A stretch of DNA of 64,000 nt, taken from contig ONQB01000003.1 of NCBI GenBank assembly GCA_900319905.1, forward strand, positions 62,001-126,000, written 5' to 3'. Both the position numbers and the translations under genes were made by a program. Shown here piece by piece: positions 9,948 through 18,506 of the stretch (the first letter of the stretch is position 1; every line of letters starts with the position of its first letter). Source of the stretch: an uncultured Prevotella sp. (GTDB lineage: Bacteria; Bacteroidota; Bacteroidia; Bacteroidales; Bacteroidaceae). The notes beneath the pieces were generated by a model, which saw only the letters and a program-made list of their open reading frames with translations, searched no databases and was not told where the DNA came from.

Positions 9948-10043
9948 CAACCGCTTCTAGCAAGCTTCATACGATGGCACACAATAACTGCCACGGATTT
10001 GTTTTATAGAAGCATCACTATTATAATATTAATTCATCACTAC

Positions 10044-11924
10044 TTGAAGACATTTGAAGAACTTGGTGTCAGCGAAGTGATTCGCCGCGCCATTGAAGAA
10101 CTGGGCTTCGAACATCCCATGCCCGTTCAAGAAGAAGTAATCCCTTATTTGTTGGGTAATGGCAATGACGTCATTGCGCTTGCCCAGACCGGTACGGGTA
10201 AGACCGCCGCCTATGGCATTCCGGTGCTGCAGAAGACCGATGCCACGTCGCACGACACACAGGCGCTCATCCTCAGTCCTACCCGCGAACTCTGCCTGCA
10301 GATTGCCGACGACCTCACGTCGTTTGCGAAATACATTCCCTCGCTCCACGTCATTCCTGTCTATGGCGGTGCCAGCATCGTCACACAGATGAACGAGCTG
10401 CGTCACGGCGCACAGATCATCGTGGCAACGCCCGGACGCCTCATCGACCTCATGGAACGAGGACGCGTAGACCTCAGCCACCTCAAGAACGTGGTGCTCG
10501 ACGAAGCCGACGAGATGCTCAACATGGGCTTCTCCGAGAGCATCAACACCATCTTCGAGCACGTGCCCGAGGACCGCAACACCCTGCTCTTCTCGGCCAC
10601 GATGAGCCGGGAGATTGAAGCCATCGCCAAAAACTACCTGCACGACTACAAGGAGATCGTGGTGGGTTCGCGCAACGAAGGCGCCGAGAACGTCAACCAC
10701 ATCTATTATCTCGTCAACGCCAAGGACAAATATCTGGCACTGAAACGTATCGTCGACTTCTATCCGCGCATCTACGCCATCATTTTCTGCCGCACCAAGC
10801 TGGAGACACAGGAGGTGGCCGACAAGCTCATCAGAGACGGCTACAACGCCGAGGCGCTCCACGGCGACCTGTCGCAACAGCAACGCGACCTCACCATGCA
10901 GAAGTTCCGCAAGCATCTCACACAGCTGCTCGTGGCTACCGACGTGGCAGCACGCGGACTCGACGTAGACGACCTGACGCATGTCATCAACTACGGACTG
11001 CCCGACGACATCGAAAACTACACCCACCGTTCCGGACGAACGGGACGTGCAGGAAAGAAGGGCACATCCATCTCCATCATCCATACGAGGGAGAAGTACA
11101 AGGTGCGCAACATCGAGAAGACGATCGGCAAGGAGTTTGTCGACGGCACGCTGCCCACTCCCGAGGAGATCTGCAAGAAGCAGCTGTTCAAGGCCATGGA
11201 CGACATCATGAAGACCGATGTCGATGAAGGTTTGATCGCCCCTTACATGGCCGACATCAACCGGCAGTTTGAGTACGTGGACAAGGAGGACCTCATCAAG
11301 AAGATGGTGAGCATCACCTTCGGCCGCTTCCTCGACTATTACAAGGACGCGCCCGAGATTGTCAAGCCTACCACCTCACGCAAGGGTGAAGGCAAGGCCG
11401 ACGGACGCCGCCGCAAAGACGATGACGGCCGGCACGCTGCCCGCGGACCCCGCAAGGCAGAGGCTGGCTTCCGCAGGCTGTTCATCAACCTGGGCAAAGC
11501 AGACGGCTTCTATCCCGGCGAAATCATGCAGTTTGTCAATCACCACGTGCATGGTCCCAAGCAGGAGATTGGCCATATCGACCTGTTGCAGCGCTTCTCC
11601 TACATTGAAGTGCCGGAGAAAGATGCCAACAAGGTGATGGCTGCCCTCAATGGCTCCAGTTACAAAGGCCGTGAGGTACGCTGCAACGATGCCGACGACA
11701 AGGAGGCAAGAGGTGGCGGACGCAAGCGCGCCGACCGGCGTGACAGGCGCAATGACCGCGCCGACCGCAGTTACAGAAAGGCAAAGGACTACCGCACGGC
11801 CGACGACGACCAGGGCACGGACTGGCGCTCGCTCATGCAGGGACAGCCGTTTAAAGACAACAAAGGCAAGGACACCGGCGAGGAAGGATTTGCCCGCCGG
11901 TTTCCCAAGCATAATAAAGAGTAA
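10044..11924 (+). CDS. deaD: DEAD-box ATP-dependent RNA helicase (DeaD/DbpA type)
   Basis: RNA helicase for ribosome assembly and cold or RNA-structure remodelling. The Q motif, AQTGTGKT, PTRELCLQ, TPGRLID, DEAD (VLDEADEML), SAT (LFSATM), the ARGLDV region and HRSGRTGRAG are all present. A DbpA-type RRM-like RNA-binding domain follows (about residues 475-550), then a basic Arg/Asp-rich tail. The start is set at a TTG, giving MKTFEELGVSEVIRR, which matches the family N-terminus. The longer frame from 9906 would begin upstream of the promoter and adds unrelated hydrophobic residues. The TlpA-like gene follows after 15 bases, so the two may share a transcript. Confidence 0.92.
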   Translation: MKTFEELGVSEVIRRAIEELGFEHPMPVQEEVIPYLLGNGNDVIALAQTGTGKTAAYGIPVLQKTDATSHDTQALILSPTRELCLQIADDLTSFAKYIPSLHVIPVYGGASIVTQMNELRHGAQIIVATPGRLIDLMERGRVDLSHLKNVVLDEADEMLNMGFSESINTIFEHVPEDRNTLLFSATMSREIEAIAKNYLHDYKEIVVGSRNEGAENVNHIYYLVNAKDKYLALKRIVDFYPRIYAIIFCRTKLETQEVADKLIRDGYNAEALHGDLSQQQRDLTMQKFRKHLTQLLVATDVAARGLDVDDLTHVINYGLPDDIENYTHRSGRTGRAGKKGTSISIIHTREKYKVRNIEKTIGKEFVDGTLPTPEEICKKQLFKAMDDIMKTDVDEGLIAPYMADINRQFEYVDKEDLIKKMVSITFGRFLDYYKDAPEIVKPTTSRKGEGKADGRRRKDDDGRHAARGPRKAEAGFRRLFINLGKADGFYPGEIMQFVNHHVHGPKQEIGHIDLLQRFSYIEVPEKDANKVMAALNGSSYKGREVRCNDADDKEARGGGRKRADRRDRRNDRADRSYRKAKDYRTADDDQGTDWRSLMQGQPFKDNKGKDTGEEGFARRFPKHNKE

Positions 11925-11939
11925 TAAACAACAAAAGCT

Positions 11940-13082
11940 ATGAAGAAATTGATGATAGCCCTTGCGGCCGCAACGCTGCTCGCTGCAAATGTGCAGGCCA
12001 GCGACTCCGTCACCAAGGGTAAAGTGACTTTCGACGGGCAGATGAGCGGACTGACCGACAGCCTCATCGTGCTCAAGGCCGACAACAATAGTTTTACGCG
12101 GTTGGACACCGTACTGGTGAAGGACGGTAAGTTCCATTTCACAGTCAGTCTGGACCAGCCCACCGACCTTTACATCTATTCTCCGGGCACACTGCGCCAC
12201 ACGGAGCGCATCGGTTTCACCGCCATTGCCGTTCCGGGTGAGAAGGCCACCATCACCGGCGACCAAAAGGCTTACTACTTCTCAGGCAGTAAGTTCTATG
12301 AGCAATACGGCGCCGTCGACCGTGTCGCCGAAGAGGCCATGAAGCCCTTGCGACTGCTCGAGGACAGTCTCACTGAACGCATGAAGAAAGGTGAGCCGCA
12401 GGCGCAGATCATGAAGGAATACGACGCGAAAGAACCAGCACTGCTGGCGAAGGGCAACCAACAAATACTCGATTTCATCGGCAAGCACAACACGTCGGAG
12501 GGTTGTGCCGCCTACATCCCCAGCCTCAACGACCTGGAGCTGATGAAGAAGGCAGCAGGCCTGCTCAGCGATGATGTGCGCAACGGTCGCATGAAGAGCT
12601 ACTATCAGGCTGCCATCGACCAGGCACAGAAGCGGGCTGAGAAAGAGGCCGAACAAGCCAAGAAACAGGGCAACGGCACCGTAGCACCAGACTTCACACT
12701 CAACGACCTCAACGGCAAACCGCTGTCGCTGTCAAGCCTCAAGGGTAAGTACGTGCTGCTCGACTTCTGGGGCACGTGGTGCATCTGGTGCGTGCGTGGC
12801 ATCCCAATGATGAAAGAGTACTACAATAAATACAAAGGAAAGTTCGAGATTCTCTCCATCGACTGCAACGAGACAGAGGACAAGTGGAAGGCCGGCGTGA
12901 AGAAGTATGACCTGCCATGGCTGCATGTCTACAATCCCCGCAACACCAAGGTGCTGGACGACTACGGCATCACCGGCTTCCCCACGAAGATCCTCGTAGG
13001 GCCTGATGGCAAGATCGTAAAGACATTCATCGGTGAGGACCCGGCCTTCTATAAGTTCCTTGACGAGCAGTTCGGGAAATAA
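11940..13082 (+). CDS. TlpA/ResA-like thiol-disulfide oxidoreductase with DUF4369-type N-terminus
   Basis: Periplasmic thioredoxin-fold protein. The 380-residue product has a signal peptide (cleavage after NVQA, residue 20), a DUF4369-like beta domain to about 115, a helical linker rich in Lys/Glu, and a thioredoxin domain from about 247. The redox pair is Cys281-Ile-Trp-Cys284, in GTWCIWCVRG, rather than the usual CGPC or CxPC. The cis-Pro segment GFPTKILVGPDG is intact. Such proteins reduce or isomerise disulfides in envelope proteins; the partner is unknown. It is the second gene after the helicase and is followed by a strong terminator. Confidence 0.88.
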   Translation: MKKLMIALAAATLLAANVQASDSVTKGKVTFDGQMSGLTDSLIVLKADNNSFTRLDTVLVKDGKFHFTVSLDQPTDLYIYSPGTLRHTERIGFTAIAVPGEKATITGDQKAYYFSGSKFYEQYGAVDRVAEEAMKPLRLLEDSLTERMKKGEPQAQIMKEYDAKEPALLAKGNQQILDFIGKHNTSEGCAAYIPSLNDLELMKKAAGLLSDDVRNGRMKSYYQAAIDQAQKRAEKEAEQAKKQGNGTVAPDFTLNDLNGKPLSLSSLKGKYVLLDFWGTWCIWCVRGIPMMKEYYNKYKGKFEILSIDCNETEDKWKAGVKKYDLPWLHVYNPRNTKVLDDYGITGFPTKILVGPDGKIVKTFIGEDPAFYKFLDEQFGK

Positions 13083-13170
13083 GACCCGCCTTCTCCTCTC
13101 ATAAGGGACAAAGGTATCGGACAGCAGTCCGTGAAAGGAAGATGACCGACAGGCCTCAACAACAAAAGAA

Positions 13171-13226
13171 ACCGCCCGAAAGCGACGCGCACCTTGACAA
13201 CTGGTAGCTCACTTTCGGGCGGTTTT
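13171..13226. terminator. Terminator between the TlpA-like and PfkB genes
   Basis: ACCGCCCGAAAG pairs exactly with CTTTCGGGCGGT around a loop of about 30 bases and is followed by TTTT. It sits between convergent genes. Confidence 0.75.
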
Positions 13227-13253
13227 ATGATACTAGATACAACCTCGAGTCGC

Positions 13254-14204
13254 TTATTGGTTCTCCGAGCCTTGATGATTCTTCAGCTTTTCGCCAAACT
13301 CCTTTGACACGTAATTGTAAATGCTCGTACAGGCCTCAGCCGAGAACTGCTGGGCGCAACTGATAATCTTGTCCCACAGCTCCTCCGTAAGACCCTCATC
13401 AATGGTTTGACGGGTCACACCGTACTTGAGCATGCCGTAGATCAAACCCGCATTGAAGTTGTCGCCGGCACCGATGGTGCTCACCGTCGTCGTGTCAATG
13501 ACCGGATAGCTCTTGTGGAAGCCATCCTCGGCAAACAGCTCCACAGGATTGGCACCACGCGTGTAGATAAACTTCTTGCAGTAGAAGGAGATCTCAGCCG
13601 CATAGACCTTTTCGGGGCCGTCTATCTTGTACAGCACATCGAAGTCTGCCTGGCTGCCACGTACGATATCGGCATACTCCAGGTTCTCCAAGTAATTGGG
13701 CGTGATGCGCATCACCTCATCTTTATGGGAAGGACGGAAATTGACGTCGTAGTAGATAATCGCTCCGTGACTGCGGGCGTAGTCAAGCAATCCCACCACC
13801 TGCGGTCTGATCACCGGATTGACCGCATAGTATGAGCCAAAGAGCACGATGTCATCGGGCTGAATGTCCGGATAGGAGAAGTCGAGCTGATCGTGCGGAT
13901 GGTCCTTGTAGAAGATATACTCCGCATCGTTGTTGTCATCGAGAAAAGCCAATGAGATGGGCGAACGGGAGCCGGGAAACACATTGACATTGCTGGCATC
14001 CACACCATTGTCCTTGAGGAAACGTATGATATTCTGACCCACTCGGTCGTGACCCGCCTCACTGATGAAGGTGGCAGGCACACCGGCACGCGCCAGCGAG
14101 ATGACTGCATTAAACGTGGAACCGCCCGGATAAGCTCCGATGGGCTGCTCATGTCTGAAGATAATGTCGAGTACCGTCTCGCCAATTCCAATCACTTTAC
14201 GCAT
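13254..14204 (-). CDS. PfkB family carbohydrate kinase (fructokinase-like)
   Basis: Cytosolic ribokinase-family sugar kinase, 316 residues from ATG 14202-14204 (MRKVIGIGETVLDII). The substrate-side GGSTFNAVISLARAG near the N-terminus and the anion-hole/base motif STIGAGDNFNAG near residue 250 mark the family. Overall it resembles fructokinases, but the sugar cannot be fixed from the sequence. An upstream in-frame start at 14252 would overlap the promoter element at 14254-14261 and is rejected. It is divergent from the M16 peptidase gene. Confidence 0.88.
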   Translation of the reverse strand: MRKVIGIGETVLDIIFRHEQPIGAYPGGSTFNAVISLARAGVPATFISEAGHDRVGQNIIRFLKDNGVDASNVNVFPGSRSPISLAFLDDNNDAEYIFYKDHPHDQLDFSYPDIQPDDIVLFGSYYAVNPVIRPQVVGLLDYARSHGAIIYYDVNFRPSHKDEVMRITPNYLENLEYADIVRGSQADFDVLYKIDGPEKVYAAEISFYCKKFIYTRGANPVELFAEDGFHKSYPVIDTTTVSTIGAGDNFNAGLIYGMLKYGVTRQTIDEGLTEELWDKIISCAQQFSAEACTSIYNYVSKEFGEKLKNHQGSENQ

Positions 14205-14253
14205 AGTTGATGAGTTGATGATAATTGATTTCTTTAAACCGATATTACGCATG

Positions 14254-14261
14254 CAAAGATA
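14254..14261 (-). promoter_or_regulatory. -7 promoter element for the PfkB kinase
   Basis: Minus-strand TATCTTTG followed by C, 50 bases upstream of the ATG. Confidence 0.6.
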
Positions 14262-14294
14262 TAAAAAATATGGTCACCTATTCTCTTTTTTGTG

Positions 14295-14302
14295 TAATTT
14301 TG
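14295..14302 (+). promoter_or_regulatory. -7 promoter element for the M16 peptidase
   Basis: TAATTTTG followed by C, 30 bases before the ATG at 14332. It lies inside the longer open frame that begins at 14140, which supports the later start. Confidence 0.6.
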
Positions 14303-14331
14303 CAGGAAAATCAACTTACAGCGTCATTACA

Positions 14332-15609
14332 ATGAACGAACAAACCATCACGTTGCCCAACGGACTGCGTGTCATTCTTATACCCACCGACTCACCGGTG
14401 GTCTACTGTGGTTACCAGCTCAAGGCGGGCTCACGCCACGAACACAACAACGAGGAGGGCTTGGCCCACTTCTGTGAGCATACTACCTTTAAGGGCACCC
14501 ATCACCGAAAGGCCTGGCAGATTCTCAATAGCTTGGAGAGCGTAGGCGGCAGTCTGAACGCCTACACCAACAAAGAAGATACCACGTATTACGCCTCGGT
14601 GCTGAGCGAATATGCCCAAAGGGCTATCGACTTGCTCACCGACATCGTGTTCCACTCCACCTATCCCCAACGGGAGATAGACAAAGAGGTGGAAGTGATA
14701 TGTGACGAGATAGAGAGCTACAACGACTCTCCCTCGGAACTAATCTACGATGACTTCGAGAACCTGCTCTTCAAAGGACATCCGCTGGGCCACAACATAC
14801 TGGGTACGGCAAGTCGCGTGAGACAGTTCACCACAGCCGACGCACTGCGCTTCACACGCCAATACTACAGACCAGACAACGCGGTCTTCTTCTGCACCTA
14901 CCGTCCGAAGGACCGCTTATCACCCGAGCGCATCAGGAAGATGCTGGAGAAAGCTTTTGACAAATACAAGGAACCGGCCCATGATCTACCCATCGACACC
15001 CTACCGGTAACGGATTCTTTGGCTAAGCAAGGCAATACGCTGGCACCACTCACGATGACTGACGGCATGGGCATAAGATTGCTTCAAACCCATCAGGCCC
15101 ACGTGATGGTGGGCGCTAAGGCGTTTGACTTCAACGACCCACGGCGCACTGCGCTCAGCCTGCTCAACAACTTGTTGGGAGGGCCGGGCATGAACGCTCG
15201 TCTCAACATCGTACTGCGTGAGCATCGTGGACTGGTATACACGGTTGAAAGCAGCCTGACGGCCTATAGCGACACAGGAGTTTGGTGCACCTACCTCGGA
15301 TGTGACACGAAGGACATAAAGCGTTGCCTCTATCTCGTCAGAAGAGAACTGGACCGGCTTTGCAACCAGCCACTGACAGAGACCAGGCTGAAAGCCGCCA
15401 AACGACAGCTCAAAGGGCAGATAGGCATCGCTTGTGACAACCATGAGAACTACGCGCTCGACACAGCCCGATACTATCTTCTCAAGAACCATCCCTATGA
15501 TATTCAAGCCCAATACCAGGCCATCGATGCGCTTACACCGCAAGACTTGCAGCAAGTAGCTCAGCAAGTGTTCGATAAAAACCGTATCTTCACGCTGATT
15601 TATAAATAA
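14332..15609 (+). CDS. M16 family zinc metallopeptidase
   Basis: Pitrilysin-type peptidase related to mitochondrial processing peptidase beta and PqqL, 425 residues. The inverted zinc motif HFCEH (in GLAHFCEHTTFKGT) and the downstream Glu of EVICDEIESYNDSP are present, so the N-terminal catalytic domain looks active. A second, inactive M16_C-like domain follows. There is no signal peptide, so it is probably cytosolic. ATG 14332 gives MNEQTITLPNGLRV, the normal family N-terminus. It converges on the WbqC-like gene across a long decamer array. Confidence 0.9.
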   Translation: MNEQTITLPNGLRVILIPTDSPVVYCGYQLKAGSRHEHNNEEGLAHFCEHTTFKGTHHRKAWQILNSLESVGGSLNAYTNKEDTTYYASVLSEYAQRAIDLLTDIVFHSTYPQREIDKEVEVICDEIESYNDSPSELIYDDFENLLFKGHPLGHNILGTASRVRQFTTADALRFTRQYYRPDNAVFFCTYRPKDRLSPERIRKMLEKAFDKYKEPAHDLPIDTLPVTDSLAKQGNTLAPLTMTDGMGIRLLQTHQAHVMVGAKAFDFNDPRRTALSLLNNLLGGPGMNARLNIVLREHRGLVYTVESSLTAYSDTGVWCTYLGCDTKDIKRCLYLVRRELDRLCNQPLTETRLKAAKRQLKGQIGIACDNHENYALDTARYYLLKNHPYDIQAQYQAIDALTPQDLQQVAQQVFDKNRIFTLIYK

Positions 15610-15630
15610 GGAGGAAGCCAGGGGGCTTTT

Positions 15631-15906
15631 ATACCTACTTTTGCCTACCTTGCCTACTCTCGCCTACCTTGCCTACTTTTGCCTACCCTTGCCTACCTTG
15701 CCTACTTTGCCTACCCTTGCCTACTTTGCCTACTTTTGCCTACCTTGCCTACCCTTGCCTACTCTTGCCTACCTTGCCTACTCTTGCCTACCTTGCCTAC
15801 TTTGCCTACTTTGCCTACTTTGCCTACTCTTGCCTACTTTGCCTACCCTTGCCTACTTTTGCCTACCTTGCCTACCCTTGCCTACCCTTGCCTACCCCGC
15901 CTACAG
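15631..15906. repeat. Long GCCTAC decamer array
   Basis: About 28 tandem copies of a 9-11 base unit with core TTGCCTAC (spacer CT, CCT, TT, CTCT and so on) fill almost all of the convergent gap between the M16 and WbqC-like genes. The array runs into the last codon of the WbqC-like gene: CTA at 15901-15903 lies within a unit and serves as that gene's TAG stop. Frames crossing it encode only Leu/Pro/Tyr/Ala-rich repeats and are not genes. Confidence 0.95.
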
Positions 15907-16557
15907 CCACAACACAGCCTCATTGCCCATGTTGAACAACAGGTCGAGAATAGAAAGGTTGGGCAGGAAGCCAAACTTCTGTTGATAGACCTGATAATAA
16001 GGACGAGGCGTGAACGAGTCATCCAGCAAGGGATGCTTCGGGCGAATAGCATCGCGATAATCAGTGACAATGGATTTGTGACAGTCCTTCACGGCTGCCT
16101 CATCGCCTTCTGAGGGCACACCATAAGAAGTGGTGAAGGAAAGCTGTGGCGCAATATCAAGCAACTCACAAACCTTCTCGTTGATGGCCATATTGAAATC
16201 AAGCAAGAAGGTCCAGCGACGCTCAAAGAACGGCCGTAGATCGTCGGCATAAAACTCGAAGAAAGGACTCTCACCATAAGCCGACAACAACGCATTCCAA
16301 TGCAGATGACGCCAGTTGCCGTGGTCGCTGATGCGTATATCCTTGGTTTCCGTCACGTCGTTGATGTATTTCTCCACAGGCACGGTAAGCGCCTGCGGCC
16401 CTTGTGTCGTGGCGATGACACAACGGTTGCGGTAGGTCTGCTTGACGAAATGGTCGTGCTGCTCTATGCAACAATGGGCATAGCGGTTGAGCTTTTGGTA
16501 CCACTGCACGGGACCGAAATAAGTGGTTGATAAGAGACAGGTCATGGAAAACGGCAT
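15901..16557 (-). CDS. WbqC-like family protein
   Basis: A 218-residue protein resembling the WbqC family, which is often found near polysaccharide or envelope genes; biochemical function is not known to me. Family-like features are LLSTTYFGPVQWYQKLN near the start, QTYRNRCVI, and a central WRHLHWNALLSAYG block. ATG 16555-16557 overlaps the TAA of the upstream gene by one base (TAATG), suggesting translational coupling; the in-frame extension to 16692 would run through that gene and is rejected. Its stop codon lies in the decamer array. Confidence 0.82.
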   Translation of the reverse strand: MPFSMTCLLSTTYFGPVQWYQKLNRYAHCCIEQHDHFVKQTYRNRCVIATTQGPQALTVPVEKYINDVTETKDIRISDHGNWRHLHWNALLSAYGESPFFEFYADDLRPFFERRWTFLLDFNMAINEKVCELLDIAPQLSFTTSYGVPSEGDEAAVKDCHKSIVTDYRDAIRPKHPLLDDSFTPRPYYQVYQQKFGFLPNLSILDLLFNMGNEAVLWL

Positions 16558-16985
16558 TACAATAGACGATAGCCCTTGCCCACAACCTGATGCTTGTGCA
16601 CAAGGCGACGGCCGTGGCCGGTATCGACGAGATAGAGCCGACAATCGTTGCAGCCACAGCGGTCGCAGCAAATATAAGGGATGCGGTAGCATTGGCGGCC
16701 CACGTGAATGGTATCGCCGGGAATGGCCACCACCTCACCGATGGCCTCACTACGGCTATAGAGGCAGAAGCGCGGCGGCACCCCTTGCTCATCGTACACA
16801 ATGATGTCGCCACGACTAAAGTCCGGGGCACTCGACAGCTTGTTTACCATCACCTTGTCGCCACGGTGGAGCTTGTCGCCAATGTCGACAGGCACCGTGC
16901 AGATGGTAAACGCCACTGCGCGTACCCCCAGCACAATGGCGAGGGCCACGCAGAGTGCAGCCACGAACTTTAGCAGTTGCTTCAT
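16557..16985 (-). CDS. Degenerate signal peptidase I paralogue (S26-like, catalytic residues absent)
   Basis: A 142-residue protein with one N-terminal membrane segment (about 5-27) and an S26-like core: RGDKVMVNKL, FSRGDIIVY and VVAIPGD. The PSxSM nucleophile motif is replaced by TVPVDIGDKL, with no Ser. The general-base Lys of the KRxxGxPGD box is replaced in AIGEVVAIPGD. The DNR/SxDSR box is also missing. A cluster of five Cys (106, 107, 110, 112, 115) suggests a metal or disulfide site. It overlaps lepB by four bases (ATGA) and wbqC by one, so it belongs to the same operon. It may be an accessory or scaffold to LepB; that is inference. Confidence 0.75.
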   Translation of the reverse strand: MKQLLKFVAALCVALAIVLGVRAVAFTICTVPVDIGDKLHRGDKVMVNKLSSAPDFSRGDIIVYDEQGVPPRFCLYSRSEAIGEVVAIPGDTIHVGRQCYRIPYICCDRCGCNDCRLYLVDTGHGRRLVHKHQVVGKGYRLL

Positions 16986-18448
16986 TTAATATTGTCAACC
17001 CATTTGAACAGTCTGCTCCAGCGCACACCACTGAAGCCCTTGCGGTCGGGATCAGAACTCCACCAGATAAAGATAGGCTTGCCCACAATATGATCCTCAG
17101 GCACGAAGCCCCAGAATCGGGAGTCGGCTGAGTTGTGGCGGTTGTCGCCCATCATCCAGTAGTAGTCGAGTTTGAAGGTATAGCTATGCGCCTCCTTGCC
17201 GTTGATGTAGATATGATTGTTCTTCACCACGAGGTCGTTGCCTTCATACACACGGATAGGCCGCTCGTAGATGGCGATATTCTTCATATTGAGCTTCACC
17301 GTGGCACCCTTCTTAGGTATCCAGATTGGTCCATAGTTGTCGACGGTCCATCCGGTCCATGCATCCAATGGATACAAGCCTCCCGGTTGTGCGTCGGTGT
17401 TGAGCTGGATGCTGGCCACCAGGTCCTTGCGGCCTTTCAGATAGCGCACGGCACGCTTGGTAAGGGGCATGAAACGGTTCTGATTGAGACTCGTCAGGTC
17501 TTCCTGCGAGATGTCAAGCATCTTCAGCACGTCGTCGGGAATGTTGGCCTTGAGCTTGACGTAATAGCTATACTGTACATTGTCCGGTTCCTTGTTGGGC
17601 TTGCCATCGAGGTAGATGATGCGGTTCTTGATCTGCAGCGTTTGTCCGGGCAGCCCCACACAGCGCTTGACGAAGTTCTCGCGGCGGTCGGTAGGACGGT
17701 GGCTGATGGAGCCGTACTCCACGGGATTGTTGACGATATAGTCACGGCCGATGGCCCGCATGGTTTTGTAGAAGTCCCATTGCTGCTGCGGTGAGAGCGT
17801 GGCAGGGTTGACGGGATTGGGCGTCTGCTGCTGATAGATTTGCTCTCCAAGGCCGTAAATCATGCCGTAATAGTCCTGCCCCTCGTAGCGGTCCTCAGTG
17901 AGGATGGAGTCGCCGGCGGGATAGTTGAACACCACGATATCGTTGAGCTTCACGTGACCCAAGCCTTTCACACGGCGGTAGTCCCAGTGAGGCCATTCAA
18001 TATAGCTCTTGGTATTGACGATAGGCAACGTATGCTGTGTGAGCGGCATGGTGAGCGGTGTCTGCGGGATACGGGGGCCGTAGCTGAGTTTCGACACGAA
18101 GAGGTAGTCACCCGTGAGCAGACTCTTCTCCAATGACGAGGAGGGAATGACGTAGTTCTGGAAAAGGAACAGGTTGATGAAATAAACGGCTACCAAGGCA
18201 AAGACCAAGGCATCGACCCAACTCATGATGAAGCGCACGGGACTCGAGGCGTCTTTCCACCATTGCCAGCGCACCTTCTTTGAGATGTAACAGTCGAAGA
18301 TAAACAAGGCGCCAACGAGAGTGAGTACCCAACCCACAATGGTCTGAGGCAGCATCCATATGATAAAGAGAACGTAGAAGAAGAAGGCCACGCCGAACTT
18401 CATCCATTGCCGCTTCATGTTGAGCTGTGCTTTTTGCTTGTCAATCAT
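16982..18448 (-). CDS. lepB: Signal peptidase I
   Basis: Membrane serine peptidase that removes Sec/Tat signal peptides. The 488-residue product has hydrophobic segments near 18-52 and 76-97, then the nucleophile motif IPSSSLEKSL with Ser105. The Lys of VKRCVGLPG lies at about residue 259, and the MMGDNRHNSADSRFWG box is close to the C-terminus. It is longer than typical LepB because of a large insert (about 130-250), common in Bacteroidota. It lies 58 bases downstream of dapB and overlaps the degenerate paralogue. Confidence 0.95.
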   Translation of the reverse strand: MIDKQKAQLNMKRQWMKFGVAFFFYVLFIIWMLPQTIVGWVLTLVGALFIFDCYISKKVRWQWWKDASSPVRFIMSWVDALVFALVAVYFINLFLFQNYVIPSSSLEKSLLTGDYLFVSKLSYGPRIPQTPLTMPLTQHTLPIVNTKSYIEWPHWDYRRVKGLGHVKLNDIVVFNYPAGDSILTEDRYEGQDYYGMIYGLGEQIYQQQTPNPVNPATLSPQQQWDFYKTMRAIGRDYIVNNPVEYGSISHRPTDRRENFVKRCVGLPGQTLQIKNRIIYLDGKPNKEPDNVQYSYYVKLKANIPDDVLKMLDISQEDLTSLNQNRFMPLTKRAVRYLKGRKDLVASIQLNTDAQPGGLYPLDAWTGWTVDNYGPIWIPKKGATVKLNMKNIAIYERPIRVYEGNDLVVKNNHIYINGKEAHSYTFKLDYYWMMGDNRHNSADSRFWGFVPEDHIVGKPIFIWWSSDPDRKGFSGVRWSRLFKWVDNIK

Positions 18449-18506
18449 AGCTTATGTGTGTAATATGACAAATGTTTTATCGAGATTGTTGATAAGATAA
18501 AAGTGC

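Noticed and set aside
9906-10043. N-terminal extension of the helicase
   Set aside because: It would begin upstream of the -7 element and adds residues unlike the family; TTG 10044 fits better.
10029-11084. Antisense frame of 351 codons within the helicase gene
   Set aside because: It mirrors conserved helicase motifs on the other strand and shows no signal of its own.
15641-16113. Open frames across the GCCTAC array encoding Leu/Pro/Tyr-rich peptides
   Set aside because: They are translations of a short tandem repeat and run over the WbqC-like gene on the other strand.
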